Assembly (NCBI RefSeq): GCF_015277675.1
Contig: NZ_JADHEC010000006.1
Location: 57,674 to 121,673 of the forward strand
Direction: 5' to 3'
DNA: 64,000 nucleotides
From: Flavobacterium soyangense
GTDB lineage: Bacteria; Bacteroidota; Bacteroidia; Flavobacteriales; Flavobacteriaceae
The notes below the pieces were generated by a model. That model worked only from the letters and a program-made list of their open reading frames with translations. It was not told the origin of the DNA and ran no database searches. Position numbers and translations under genes: made by a program. Below, piece after piece: positions 9,397-18,547 of this stretch (the stretch's first letter is position 1; each line of letters begins with the position of its first letter).

Positions 9397-10245
9397 TTAT
9401 TCCGTTTCAAATAAAAATTGGTACACTTTTTTATATAAATCATGATCGTGCAATTTGTGCCCTAAACCTGAAGTTTCAATAAATTGTACATCTTTCCAGG
9501 CACCAACAATTTTTATTGCTTCTTTGAATAAGACAATTTTATCGTCAATATCATGCGCTACCAGTCCTTTTATGTTAATTTCTGAAGCAAATAATTGTCC
9601 TGAAAATTGTTCGAGGTTTCGATTTAAGATTACAATATATTTTTTTTCCAATGCTTTTGAAATTTTGGAGTTCAAACTCAATAAGGCAATGAAATTATGG
9701 AATATAATTTTAAAATCGCTCGGAGATCCTAAAACCACCATTTTTTGGATGGAAGCACTTTGATATTTGTATTGATAATATAAACACGTTTTTCCTCCCA
9801 TTGAATGACCAATAAGATATTTCGGTTTAAATTTTTCGACAATTACGTGAATAAATTCGGCATATTTAGGAACAGTAAATTCTTTTCCACTCGATAATCC
9901 TTGAGCTGGTCCATCAATTGCAATGATTGTATGACCTGATTTTTTTAAATAAGGCAACATTTTTTTCCATCTTGAGGAGTTGCTTTCCCATCCGTGAATC
10001 AATAAAATAACGGTTTCATCTCCTTTCCAAGTATAGGTTTGAATCGAATCTCCATTATGCTGAATGGTTTCTGAATGAACTTCTTTAAGGGTATTAGGGA
10101 GATTTTCTTTAGTTAATTTTCCTTTTCTTGGTTCGCTAAATAAGGCGTGCGCAAGCTGAGTAGCTTTTTTTGGAAATATAAAGCTCAAAAAGTTGATGTA
10201 TAATCCAATGGACTTAACAATAAAAAAATTAATGAATTTTTTCAT
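9397..10245 (-). CDS. Alpha/beta hydrolase
   Basis: A 282-residue serine hydrolase fold. [13 protein letters not shown] carries the oxyanion-loop HG, GHSMGG carries the nucleophilic serine (about residue 146), and GLGHKLHD near the C-terminus supplies the catalytic His. The N-terminus ([20 protein letters not shown]) is hydrophobic and may anchor the protein to the membrane. Substrate is unknown. The gene starts only ten or so bases after a terminator hairpin, so its expression would need read-through or a promoter inside the neighbouring gene. Confidence 0.85.
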   Translation of the reverse strand: MKKFINFFIVKSIGLYINFLSFIFPKKATQLAHALFSEPRKGKLTKENLPNTLKEVHSETIQHNGDSIQTYTWKGDETVILLIHGWESNSSRWKKMLPYLKKSGHTIIAIDGPAQGLSSGKEFTVPKYAEFIHVIVEKFKPKYLIGHSMGGKTCLYYQYKYQSASIQKMVVLGSPSDFKIIFHNFIALLSLNSKISKALEKKYIVILNRNLEQFSGQLFASEINIKGLVAHDIDDKIVLFKEAIKIVGAWKDVQFIETSGLGHKLHDHDLYKKVYQFLFETE

Positions 10246-10246
10246 A

Positions 10247-10278
10247 TTAAAAAAAAGTCCCGAAATGTATCGGGACTT
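10247..10278 (-). terminator. Terminator hairpin abutting the hydrolase start codon
   Basis: On the minus strand AAGTCCCGA pairs with TCGGGACTT (10255-10263 and 10270-10278), followed by a run of Ts (10250-10256). It lies between the stop of the coiled-coil gene and the ATG at 10245, with the T-run taking the place of a ribosome binding site. Confidence 0.8.
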
Positions 10279-10286
10279 AAATGATT

Positions 10287-11066
10287 TTAGAATTTAGCGA
10301 AAAGCTTTTCCATTTTCTCCTTCTCTTCTTCAGCTAAAACGCTGTCGACTAATATTCTTCCTGAATGTTCATCAGTGATAATTTTCTTTCTGGAAGCAAT
10401 CTCTACTTGAGTTTGCGGTGGAATGGTAAAAAACGATCCTGCAGATGCTCCTCTTTCGATAGAAACAACAGCTAATCCATTGCGAACACTTGATCTGATT
10501 CTGTTATAAGCGGCTAATAATCTTTCTTCGATTAATACTTGATATTCAACTGATTTCTCTGATAAAAACGCCTCTTCCTTAGCAGTTTCAGACATAATAG
10601 CGTCTAATTCTGATTTTTTATGTTTCAAGTGATTAGATTTAGTTTCTAATCTCTCTTTTGATTGTGCAATTATTTCTTTCTTGTGTTCGATAGAAGCTTT
10701 CATTTCTTTGATTTGCTTCTCGGCTAATTGAATTTCTAATTCTTGAAACTCAACTTCTTTGGTCAAAGAGTTGAATTCTCTATTGTTACGAACAGTTTCT
10801 TGTTGTTTGGCGTATCTTTTGATAGCTTCTTTGTGCTGATCAATTGCATTTTTCTTTACCTTGATAAGATCTTCAATAGTTTCAAGATCATTTTTCAATT
10901 TTTCTGAACGTGTGCTTAATCCAGCAACCTCATCTTCTAAATCTTCCACTTCAAGAGGAAGTTCACCTCTCACGTTTCTAATTTCGTCAATTCTGGAGTC
11001 AATTAATTGTAAATCATAAATTGCTCTTAATTTGTCTTCAACACTCAATTCTTTTGTAGTCGCCAT
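10287..11066 (-). CDS. Coiled-coil protein of the C4 zinc-ribbon (DUF164-like) family lacking all cysteines
   Basis: A 259-residue protein: a long coiled coil at about residues 5-185, then a short C-terminal domain containing RGASAGSFFTIPPQTQVEIA and DEHSGRILVD. In the family this end is a CxxC...CxxC zinc ribbon ending in CGRIL. Here the whole protein has no cysteine, and Ala/Ser/His-Ser occupy the ligand positions, so it cannot bind zinc in the usual way. It lies 10 bases downstream of the Nif3-like gene, a neighbour pairing seen widely in bacteria, so the two are probably co-transcribed. The role is not established; nucleic-acid or metal-related functions have been proposed for relatives. 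Confidence 0.8.
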   Translation of the reverse strand: MATTKELSVEDKLRAIYDLQLIDSRIDEIRNVRGELPLEVEDLEDEVAGLSTRSEKLKNDLETIEDLIKVKKNAIDQHKEAIKRYAKQQETVRNNREFNSLTKEVEFQELEIQLAEKQIKEMKASIEHKKEIIAQSKERLETKSNHLKHKKSELDAIMSETAKEEAFLSEKSVEYQVLIEERLLAAYNRIRSSVRNGLAVVSIERGASAGSFFTIPPQTQVEIASRKKIITDEHSGRILVDSVLAEEEKEKMEKLFAKF

Positions 11067-11076
11067 ATTCTATTGT

Positions 11077-12171
11077 CTATAAGTACTTAACTGGATTTGT
11101 ATTTTCTTCTGATAAAACGATTGCAAAATTAAGGATTTTTTTCCTAAGAAAATCAACAATATAATTTTTTGTATAGCGTTCGCTTTCAAAATGACCAATA
11201 TCAGCCAAAAGTAGTTGATTTTCAGCTTCGTAAAATTGATGGTACTTTAAATCTGCCGTCAAAAAAACGTCTGCACCAGCCTGAATTGCGTTTTTTATGG
11301 CGAAACTTCCCGAACCGCCCAGAACAGCAACCTTTTTTATGGGTTTCCCCAAAAAAGTACTATGCCGAATTCCTTCACTTTGCATTTTACCTTTTACGAA
11401 ATTCAGAAAGTCTTTTTCGTCCATTGGAAGACTTAATTCGCCAATCATTCCCAGTCCAATGTTCTGATTTTTGTTCTGCAAATCATAAATTTCATAAGCT
11501 ACTTCTTCGTAAACGTGATTTTTAAAAAGGGCTTTTAGAATTTTGTTTTCCAAATGTTTTTCGAAAGTGACTTCGATTTTGATTTCGTCTCCTTCCACAA
11601 ATTCAAATCGCTCGCCAATCTCAGGATTGCTGTGTTCGTTACCCATATAGGTTCCAATTCCTTTCGAGTTGAAACTACAATTTTCATAATTGCCAATGTT
11701 TCCCGCCCCAGCATCAAACAATGAATTACGTAGTTTTTCGGCATTTTCCGGAATGGTGTACGTCACTAATTTCCGAATGAAATTGGTTTTCGGTATTAAA
11801 ATTTTAGTTTTGGTTAAACCCAAGGCATCACAGAATATTTTATTCACACCATCTTGATGATTGTCTAATGCAGTGTGCACGGCATAAATCGCGATGTCAT
11901 TTTTTATGGCTTTTATAATGGCTCTTTCTACATAGTTTTTGCCCGTGATTTTTTTTAATCCAGAGAACAAAATGGGATGGAAACAAACAACCAAATTACA
12001 TTTATTAGCAATCGCTTCGTCAATCACACTTTCCAAGGCATCGTGGCAAACCAAAACGCCAGTTCCTTGCGAATCTTGATTCCCAACCAAAAGACCAACA
12101 TTGTCAAAATCTTCGGCATAGGCGAGTGGCGCCATTTCTTCAAGTACGGAAATTATTTCTTTGATTTTCAT
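11077..12171 (-). CDS. Nif3-like dinuclear metal-centre protein
   Basis: A 364-residue member of the Nif3/YbgI (DUF34) family, which forms hexameric toroids with a two-metal site; its reaction is unclear, with GTP cyclohydrolase-like and regulatory roles suggested. Visible ligands are the His of CFHPILFSG (residue about 67), Asp in HTALDN and His/Glu in GHFESER near residue 335. The first of the usual paired histidines is Phe here. The central insertion of about 110 residues (PII/CutA-like) is typical of the long form. It is divergent from lpxK. Confidence 0.9.
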   Translation of the reverse strand: MKIKEIISVLEEMAPLAYAEDFDNVGLLVGNQDSQGTGVLVCHDALESVIDEAIANKCNLVVCFHPILFSGLKKITGKNYVERAIIKAIKNDIAIYAVHTALDNHQDGVNKIFCDALGLTKTKILIPKTNFIRKLVTYTIPENAEKLRNSLFDAGAGNIGNYENCSFNSKGIGTYMGNEHSNPEIGERFEFVEGDEIKIEVTFEKHLENKILKALFKNHVYEEVAYEIYDLQNKNQNIGLGMIGELSLPMDEKDFLNFVKGKMQSEGIRHSTFLGKPIKKVAVLGGSGSFAIKNAIQAGADVFLTADLKYHQFYEAENQLLLADIGHFESERYTKNYIVDFLRKKILNFAIVLSEENTNPVKYL

Positions 12172-12193
12172 TGAATTTAGTTTTAAAATTTAT

Positions 12194-12231
12194 GTTTAAA
12201 GTTCAAGGTTGAGCAACTTTCAACTTTAAAC
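12194..12231. repeat. Intergenic inverted repeat GTTTAAAGTT...AACTTTAAAC
   Basis: Ten-base perfect arms with further pairing inside (GTTG/CAAC) give an imperfect hairpin of about 17 bp. It lies between the divergent nif3-like and lpxK genes, so it is not a terminator for either. It may be a dispersed repeat or regulatory site. Confidence 0.55.
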
Positions 12232-12282
12232 AAATGAAACAAAAAATTATATTTCAAAGATAAATTATTATACTTTCGTATT

Positions 12283-13335
12283 ATGAATTTACTTCGAAAA
12301 ATACTGTTTCCGTTTGCCATTTTGTATGGATTCATTACGAGTATTCGGAATTTTCTTTTTGACAAAGGTATTTTGAAATCCTATTCTTTTGATATTCCAA
12401 TTATTGCTGTCGGTAATCTAAGTGTTGGTGGCACCGGAAAAACTCCTCAAATTGAATATTTGATTCGGTTGCTTTCGCCAAATTATAAAGTTGCCACATT
12501 AAGTCGCGGATACAAAAGACAGTCCAAAGGATTTATTTTAGCAGATTCCACTTCAAATGCTGAAATCCTTGGAGACGAGCCGTTTCAGTTTTTTAAAAAA
12601 TTCAACAACATTCAGGTAGCCGTTGATGCTGATAGAAAAAACGGCATTGAACAACTGCTTTCACAAACCGAAAAACCTGACTCGAGCGATAGCGAACAGG
12701 CGAAGCAAATTATCCTGCTGGACGATGCTTTTCAACATCGGAAAGTAAAGGCGGGTTTCTATATTTTGCTGACTTCTTACGGAGATTTGTATTCAGACGA
12801 TTTTATGTTACCAACGGGAAATTTGCGCGAAAGAAAATGCGGAGCAAAAAGAGCCAATGTTGTAATTGTCACCAAATGCCCTGCGACCCTTTCTATTGAC
12901 GAACAAAATAATATTAAAACCAAATTGAAGCTTATTTCGACTCAAGAATTGTATTTTTCCTGTATTGAATATGATGAATTCATTTTTTCAGAAGACAAAA
13001 TGATGAAAGTTGAAGAAGTCAGGAATGTTGATAAATTACTTTTGGCTGGAATTGCAAAACCTGATCCATTTTTCCGATATTTACAAGGCGAAAAGGATGA
13101 ATGCCTGATTTATTCTGACCATTACCATTTTACAGAAAAAGATCTTTTAGAAATAGGAAATAAAGCACAAAATAAAATAATCATCACCACCGAAAAAGAT
13201 TTCGTGAGATTGAAAGGCAGAATTCCAAAAGAGCAGCTTTTCTATTTGCCCATACGAAGTTCATTTCTTTTTGCGACTGAAAATTTTGATAAAACCATTA
13301 CAAATTATGTGGGAAATAGTACAAGAAACTGTTAG
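12283..13335 (+). CDS. lpxK: Tetraacyldisaccharide 4'-kinase
   Basis: Phosphorylates the 4' position of the lipid A disaccharide precursor at the inner membrane face. N-terminal hydrophobic anchor (FPFAILYGFITSIRNFLF), Walker A NLSVGGTGKTP near residue 47, LSRGYKR near 75, and DDAFQHR near 146 are family signatures. At 350 residues it is normal for Bacteroidetes. Its 3' end overlaps the start of the nucleoside phosphorylase gene by 29 bases, so the two are co-transcribed. Confidence 0.95.
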   Translation: MNLLRKILFPFAILYGFITSIRNFLFDKGILKSYSFDIPIIAVGNLSVGGTGKTPQIEYLIRLLSPNYKVATLSRGYKRQSKGFILADSTSNAEILGDEPFQFFKKFNNIQVAVDADRKNGIEQLLSQTEKPDSSDSEQAKQIILLDDAFQHRKVKAGFYILLTSYGDLYSDDFMLPTGNLRERKCGAKRANVVIVTKCPATLSIDEQNNIKTKLKLISTQELYFSCIEYDEFIFSEDKMMKVEEVRNVDKLLLAGIAKPDPFFRYLQGEKDECLIYSDHYHFTEKDLLEIGNKAQNKIIITTEKDFVRLKGRIPKEQLFYLPIRSSFLFATENFDKTITNYVGNSTRNC

Positions 13336-14119
13336 TTTTATAAAAGAAAAAACCAATTTCACTCCAGAATATGGTGTGATTTTAGGCTCCGGATTAGGTA
13401 GTTTTACGGATGATATTCAAATCGAATTCACTTTGCCTTATACTGAAATTCCAAATTTTCCTGTTTCGACAGTTCAAGGTCACAAAGGAGCTTTGGTTTT
13501 TGGATTCATTGGAGACAAAAAAGTAGTTGCTATGCAAGGTCGTTTCCATTTCTATGAAGGCTATTCGATGCAGGAAGTTACTTTTCCGGTGCGTGTGATG
13601 AAATATTTGGGTGTCAAAAAACTGATTGTTTCCAATGCTTCCGGTGGTGTAAATACGAATTATAATGTTGGCGATATCGTAATTATCAGAGACCACGTCA
13701 ATATGATGCCGGAACATCCTTTGCGAGGCAAAAATGACGAACGTTTTGGGCCAAGATTTGTGAATATGAGCGAAGCTTATTCGAAAAATATGATTACAAA
13801 AGCCAAAGAATTAGCCAAAAATCTAAATATTAAAGTTCTGGATGGTGTTTATCTTGGGCTTCAAGGGCCAACATTTGAAACTCTTGCCGAATATAAAATG
13901 GTAAAAAACATTGGTGCTGATTGCGTAGGGATGTCAACCGTTCCCGAAGTAATTGTGGCACGTCATATGGAAATGGAAACTTTTGGGTTATCCGTGATTA
14001 CTGATATTGGCGATGAAGATAGTATCGAAACTATTTCTCACGATGAAGTGTTGGAAGCAGCAAAAAGCGCGGAACCTAAAGTGAGAATTCTAATCAAGGA
14101 ATTGATTTTGAAATATTAA
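13307..14119 (+). CDS. punA: Purine-nucleoside phosphorylase
   Basis: Cleaves purine nucleosides with phosphate to base and ribose-1-phosphate. The trimeric-PNP signatures are present: GVILGSGLGSF, QGRFHFYEGY, NASGGVN, the substrate loop GLQGPTFET and GMSTVPEVIVARH. I place the start at the ATG at 13307 (MWEIVQETV...), which fits the family N-terminus and gives 270 residues; an in-frame ATG at 13271 would add 12 residues encoded inside lpxK. Translational coupling to lpxK is likely. Confidence 0.93.
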   Translation: MWEIVQETVSFIKEKTNFTPEYGVILGSGLGSFTDDIQIEFTLPYTEIPNFPVSTVQGHKGALVFGFIGDKKVVAMQGRFHFYEGYSMQEVTFPVRVMKYLGVKKLIVSNASGGVNTNYNVGDIVIIRDHVNMMPEHPLRGKNDERFGPRFVNMSEAYSKNMITKAKELAKNLNIKVLDGVYLGLQGPTFETLAEYKMVKNIGADCVGMSTVPEVIVARHMEMETFGLSVITDIGDEDSIETISHDEVLEAAKSAEPKVRILIKELILKY

Positions 14120-14125
14120 AATTGT

Positions 14126-16300
14126 CTAGATATGTTTAGCAATAATCGCATAAAAATCTTCTGGAACGAATGGTTTTGTGATGACATCATTCATACCATA
14201 AGACAAAAGCATATCTCTATTTTCATTTAACGAAATTGCTGTGAGTGCAATAATAGGAGTGGTTTTGTCAAATTTTCTAATTTCTTGAGTGGCAATAGTT
14301 CCATTTATTCCAGGCAAATGAACGTCCATCAGGATCATATCAAATTTATTGTTTTTGGCTATTTCTATAGCGTCTTCGCCATTGTCAATAATCTCGCAAT
14401 GAATTCTCTTATTTTTTAGCATTTTTTTGGAAACCATTTGGTTGATTTTATTGTCTTCAACAACCAATATTTTTTTATTTATTAGAGTAGAGTCTTCATA
14501 AGTTTTTAGTTTTTCTTCAATGTTTAAATTTTTTTCACCTTCTTTAAATTTCAATTCGAATGAAAAAGAAGAGCCTTTCCCAACAATGCTTTTAAGTTTT
14601 ATGTCACCTCCCAAAATTTCAGTTAGTTTCTTTACAATAGTCAATCCTAAGCCAGTTCCTCCGTATTTACGGTTTATTCCAACGGAACCTTGTGAGAAAC
14701 TATTAAATACAGAATCTAATTTATCTTCTGGAATTCCAATTCCTGTATCCTTTACTTCAAAATAAACAGTTGCATTTTTATCTTCTAACGATAAGAGTTT
14801 TGCAATTAATTTTACACTTCCATCATGTGTAAATTTCAATGCATTATTAATTAAATTCAAAATAATCTGTGACAATTTAGTAGGATCGCCAATCAAATTA
14901 TCTGGAATTTTTGAATCAATTTCGAGTACAAAATTATTGTTATTTATCGAAGCTAATTCTTTTAAAGAGTTTTGTATATTTTCTAATAATTTTTTTAGAT
15001 TAAAATCGATACTTTCTATTTCAGTTTTGTTAGAATCTATTTTTTGGATTTCCAGAATATCATTAATAAATGTTGTGAGATAGTTTCCTGAAAACTCCAA
15101 AGATTTCAAATATTTTAATTGTGATTTCTTAGGTTTTTCTTCCAATAATAAATGAGCAATACCGTTAATTGCGTTCAAAGGTGTCCGCAGTTCGTGACTT
15201 ACTGTCGAAAGGAATTCAGATCTGGCTTTTGAAGCTTTTTCTGCTCTTTCTTTGGCAATAATCAGTTCCTTGTTTTTTTCTTCCAACAATAGATTTGATT
15301 GGGTTCTGATGATATTATTTTTGTACAAAGCCAAACTTAACAAGGATAAGATAGAAATTAATGCAATGGCAAGAATGTTGATAAGTTTTGAAAATTTACT
15401 CGCTTTTTCCTGCTGTTTATTTTCTTTATTTATTTGCTCAATCTCTTTTAATCGCTCGGACTCCTTGAACTTTTCATAATCATCGACTCCAAGTTTTTCA
15501 TTGTCCAAAATAGAAATACTTTCTTCTAAATTCGTGTGTTGTTTTAAATAGGAATAGGCACTATTTTTATCCAATATTTTTTCATAAACAGAACTCAATG
15601 CAAGTAAAATAGCTGATTTCTGTTCTGAATTTTTAGTTTTCGCATTTAATTCCAATGCTTTATTGAAATAATTTAAGGCCAAATTATTTTTGTTTTGAGC
15701 CATTTCAATAGTTCCTATTTGATACAAAGCCTCAGTTTTGCTATCCAAAGCTACTTGATTATCAGGTTTGGCAATTATTGTATTGAAAATAGTTGAAGCC
15801 AAATCAAATTTGCCTTTTGCTTTATAAATAATTCCTCTTTGAAGGTTTATCAAATCAACAGAATCAGTAATTTCTAAGATGTCATATAATGATTGGGCTT
15901 TGTCAAAACAAATTTCAGCTTTATCAAAACTTCTTTTTTGCATATAGCACATTCCTAGATAGTAATATGTAGATGCTTTAAGGGTAGTGTATTCTAGGGT
16001 TTTCGACAATGAAATACTTTTGTTGAAAGCTTTTATTGCATCATCATATTTTTTGACATCATAATAAAGTTTCCCCAAGCTAAATGTTTCGCTAGCCTGA
16101 GTTTCAGTTTTATTATTTACTTTTGAATAATGGATGGACTTTTGAGTATAAAGAAGTGCATCTTTATATTTATTTGCTTTAACATTTGCATTACGCAAAC
16201 TGCTGTAATAAGCAACGCTATCTATTTTCTCAATAGCTGATTTCTTTTGAGAATATAAAAATGTACTGACTAAAACAAAAAATAATAGTAATGACTTCAT
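14126..16300 (-). CDS. TPR-containing hybrid histidine kinase/response regulator
   Basis: A 724-residue membrane sensor. A signal peptide (MKSLLLFFVLVSTFLYS) is followed by about six TPR units in a periplasmic region (residues 25-270), a coiled segment and a transmembrane helix near 305-325. The cytoplasmic part has HisKA (HELRTPLNAINGI, phospho-His near 367), HATPase with DTGIGIPEDKL and GGTGLGLTIVKKL, and a C-terminal receiver domain with VVEDNKINQ and phospho-acceptor Asp in ILMDVHLPG. This architecture is common in Bacteroidetes; the signal is unknown. It is a single gene converging on the PNP gene. Confidence 0.93.
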   Translation of the reverse strand: MKSLLLFFVLVSTFLYSQKKSAIEKIDSVAYYSSLRNANVKANKYKDALLYTQKSIHYSKVNNKTETQASETFSLGKLYYDVKKYDDAIKAFNKSISLSKTLEYTTLKASTYYYLGMCYMQKRSFDKAEICFDKAQSLYDILEITDSVDLINLQRGIIYKAKGKFDLASTIFNTIIAKPDNQVALDSKTEALYQIGTIEMAQNKNNLALNYFNKALELNAKTKNSEQKSAILLALSSVYEKILDKNSAYSYLKQHTNLEESISILDNEKLGVDDYEKFKESERLKEIEQINKENKQQEKASKFSKLINILAIALISILSLLSLALYKNNIIRTQSNLLLEEKNKELIIAKERAEKASKARSEFLSTVSHELRTPLNAINGIAHLLLEEKPKKSQLKYLKSLEFSGNYLTTFINDILEIQKIDSNKTEIESIDFNLKKLLENIQNSLKELASINNNNFVLEIDSKIPDNLIGDPTKLSQIILNLINNALKFTHDGSVKLIAKLLSLEDKNATVYFEVKDTGIGIPEDKLDSVFNSFSQGSVGINRKYGGTGLGLTIVKKLTEILGGDIKLKSIVGKGSSFSFELKFKEGEKNLNIEEKLKTYEDSTLINKKILVVEDNKINQMVSKKMLKNKRIHCEIIDNGEDAIEIAKNNKFDMILMDVHLPGINGTIATQEIRKFDKTTPIIALTAISLNENRDMLLSYGMNDVITKPFVPEDFYAIIAKHI

Positions 16301-16340
16301 TAGATATTTGGAATTTCCTTATGACAGCCATAAAGATATT

Positions 16341-16383
16341 GAATTATTGATTTAATTCGTTAAAATAATTAAATCAATAATTC
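16341..16383. terminator. 17-bp perfect inverted repeat across the gap stop codon
   Basis: GAATTATTGATTTAATT (16341-16357) and its exact reverse complement (16367-16383) flank a nine-base loop. The hairpin contains the last ten codons and stop of gap (minus strand). It is AT-only apart from one C/G pair per arm and has no strong T-run, so it is a terminator or a 3' stabilising hairpin. Confidence 0.6.
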
Positions 16384-17344
16384 GAGAGGAATAACCAATT
16401 TCATTATCATACCAGCCAACAACTTTTACCATTTTATCAATTACCGAGGTTAGTTGCGCATCAAAAAGACAAGAATTTCTGTTGCCAATTACATCAACGG
16501 AAACTATTGGATCTTCGGTATAAGCCAGGATTCCTTTTAAATTTGTTTGCGAAGCCATCTTGAAAGCTGCATTGATTTCCTCAATTGTTACGGCACGTTT
16601 TACATTGAAAGTAATATCGGTCAGTGAACCATCAGGTACGGGAACACGAATGCCACAACCTCCAATTTTACCTTCGAATTCCGGGAAAATCTTTGTTAAA
16701 GCTTTTGCTGCACCAGTTGTCGTTGGAACAATAGATTGACTTGCGCCACGAGCACGACGTAAATCTTTGTGCGGTTGATCGTGAAGACTTTGGTCAGTTG
16801 TATAAGAGTGTATAGTTGTGATGTAAGCTTGCTCAATTCCACAAAGTTCATTGATGACTTTCATCATCGGAGCGGCGTTGTTTGTGGTGCAACTCGCGTT
16901 CGAAATAATGGTTTCGGTTCCGTCAAGAATATGTTCGTTGACACCAAGAACCACTGTTTTTATGGAATCAACTTCGGATGGAGCAGAAAGAATTACTTTT
17001 TTGGCTCCAGCCAAAATATGAGCATTGATTTCCTCAAAAGTTCTATATTTCCCGGTACTTTCAATAACAACATCAATATTTGCTAATTTCCAATCGAGGT
17101 TTGAAATGCTTTTCTCGTGGAAAAATAAAAAATGTTTTCCCTCAACGATAATTCCTTTTTCATCGTGAGAAACTTCGAAAGGTAAAACCCCGTGAATGCT
17201 ATCATATTTAATTAAATGCGCCATTGTTTTAGTATCGGCGATGTCATTAATGGCAACAACTTCAATGGTGGGATGGTTTAAAAGCAAACGAAATAAATTT
17301 CGCCCAATTCTTCCAAAACCGTTTATGGCAATTCTTGTTTTCAA
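16352..17344 (-). CDS. gap: Glyceraldehyde-3-phosphate dehydrogenase (phosphorylating)
   Basis: Converts glyceraldehyde-3-phosphate to 1,3-bisphosphoglycerate with NAD. GFGRIGR near the N-terminus binds NAD, Asp34 in AINDIAD suggests NAD preference, and SNASCTTN holds the catalytic Cys152 with His179 in TTIHSYT. At 330 residues it is complete. Upstream towards lipA is a short AT-rich tandem repeat. A second, non-phosphorylating type enzyme (GapN-like) lies at 30534-32114. Confidence 0.96.
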   Translation of the reverse strand: MKTRIAINGFGRIGRNLFRLLLNHPTIEVVAINDIADTKTMAHLIKYDSIHGVLPFEVSHDEKGIIVEGKHFLFFHEKSISNLDWKLANIDVVIESTGKYRTFEEINAHILAGAKKVILSAPSEVDSIKTVVLGVNEHILDGTETIISNASCTTNNAAPMMKVINELCGIEQAYITTIHSYTTDQSLHDQPHKDLRRARGASQSIVPTTTGAAKALTKIFPEFEGKIGGCGIRVPVPDGSLTDITFNVKRAVTIEEINAAFKMASQTNLKGILAYTEDPIVSVDVIGNRNSCLFDAQLTSVIDKMVKVVGWYDNEIGYSSRIIDLIILTN

Positions 17345-17352
17345 TGTTTTTA

Positions 17353-17394
17353 GATTAATTGTTTAACTGGTTAATCGTTTAACCGATTAATCAA
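17353..17394. repeat. Short AT-rich tandem/inverted repeat between lipA and gap
   Basis: Degenerate 8-9 base units of the form GNTTAAY follow one another (GATTAATTG, TTTAACTGG, TTAATCG, TTTAACCG, ATTAATC). Some units are mutually inverted, for example GGTTAA...TTAACC. It lies directly upstream of gap and downstream of lipA, and could be an operator region or a slippage-prone spacer. Confidence 0.5.
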
Positions 17395-17401
17395 TTCAAC
17401 T

Positions 17402-18301
17402 TTATAAAATATGTTTTTGTGCTTTATAGGAAGAACGCACCAACGGCCCGCTTTCAACATGTCGGAAACCTAATTCCAAACCAAAATTTTCATATTTGGC
17501 GAATTGTTCCGGTGTTATGAATTCTTTTACCGGCAGGTGTTTTTTGCTCGGTTGCAGGTATTGACCAATGGTTACAATATCAACATTGGCATCGTATAAA
17601 TCTTGCATCGTTTGGAAAACTTCTTCTTCGGTTTCGCCAAGACCCAGCATAATTCCAGATTTAGTCCTGTTGATTCCTTTTTCTTTTAAGTATTTTAAAA
17701 CTTCTAGACTTCGGTCGTATTTTGCTTGAATACGCACTTCACGAGTCAATCTTCGAACAGTTTCCACGTTGTGTGAAACTACTTCTGGATTGGCTTCCAC
17801 GATGCGGTCTATATTTCTTTCGATTCCTTGAAAATCCGGAATAAGTGTTTCAAGAGTTGTAGTTGGGTTCATTCTGCGAATAGCTTTTACGGTTTCTATC
17901 CAAATAATGGAACCGCCATCTTTTAAATCATCTCTGTCCACACTCGTGATTACGGCGTGTTTAATGTTCATTATTTTTATGGAACGCGCTACTTTCTCCG
18001 GCTCATCCCAATCAACGGTTTCTGGTCTTCCGGTTTTTACGCCACAAAATCCACAAGAACGCGTGCAGATATTTCCTAAAATCATAAACGTTGCCGTTCC
18101 TTCGCCCCAGCATTCGCCCATATTCGGACAACTTCCCGAGGTGCAAATAGTATTCAGGCTGTATTTGTCAACTAAACCACGGAGTTCTGTATATTTTTGA
18201 CCGATTGGTAGTTTTACTCGCAACCATTTTGGTTTGGCTACGCCCTGTTCGGCTTTGCCTCGAGTGTCAACAGGTAATGCATTTTCTAAAACAGATTCCA
18301 T
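17402..18301 (-). CDS. lipA: Lipoyl synthase
   Basis: A radical-SAM enzyme that inserts two sulfurs into octanoyl groups on lipoyl domains. The radical-SAM cluster motif is CTRSCGFC; the auxiliary-cluster cysteines lie in [13 protein letters not shown] upstream of it. The C-terminal RSSYKAQ serine ligand motif is also present. At 299 residues it is typical. It sits 57 bases upstream of gap on the same strand. Confidence 0.96.
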   Translation of the reverse strand: MESVLENALPVDTRGKAEQGVAKPKWLRVKLPIGQKYTELRGLVDKYSLNTICTSGSCPNMGECWGEGTATFMILGNICTRSCGFCGVKTGRPETVDWDEPEKVARSIKIMNIKHAVITSVDRDDLKDGGSIIWIETVKAIRRMNPTTTLETLIPDFQGIERNIDRIVEANPEVVSHNVETVRRLTREVRIQAKYDRSLEVLKYLKEKGINRTKSGIMLGLGETEEEVFQTMQDLYDANVDIVTIGQYLQPSKKHLPVKEFITPEQFAKYENFGLELGFRHVESGPLVRSSYKAQKHIL

Positions 18302-18518
18302 AAAGTATTTTTTGAAAGTGCAAAGATAAGTAAAGTAGATTTAGGAATTGGAATTTGTGTATTGGGATTTTTGATGCAGGAATTGGGATTTTATATTAAA
18401 ATTGGGGAAATAAAAAGTACTTGTTTTGCAATTGTTTGAGTGTGAACACTTATATAAATTCACTCAAAAATTGTGAATATCTATTTTAGAAATGATGTTA
18501 TTTTTTACCTCTAAAATC

Positions 18519-18526
18519 TATCTTTG
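18519..18526 (+). promoter_or_regulatory. -7 element TATCTTTG of the DUF4494-like gene
   Basis: Exact TANNTTTG match. It overlaps a possible in-frame ATG at 18524, which shows that the real start is the later ATG at 18548. Confidence 0.6.
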
Positions 18527-18547
18527 GCATCCTTAAAAAAATATATT

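Noticed and set aside
13271..13306. Upstream start for the purine nucleoside phosphorylase
   Set aside because: The additional 12 residues are read from lpxK in another frame; family N-termini begin at the later MWE.
17353..17394. Candidate CRISPR-like short tandem repeat
   Set aside because: Units are 8-9 bases, degenerate and without spacers; no cas gene is near. No CRISPR array was found in the window.
18524..18547. Upstream start of the DUF4494-like gene
   Set aside because: That ATG overlaps the promoter -7 element, so it is not in the transcript.
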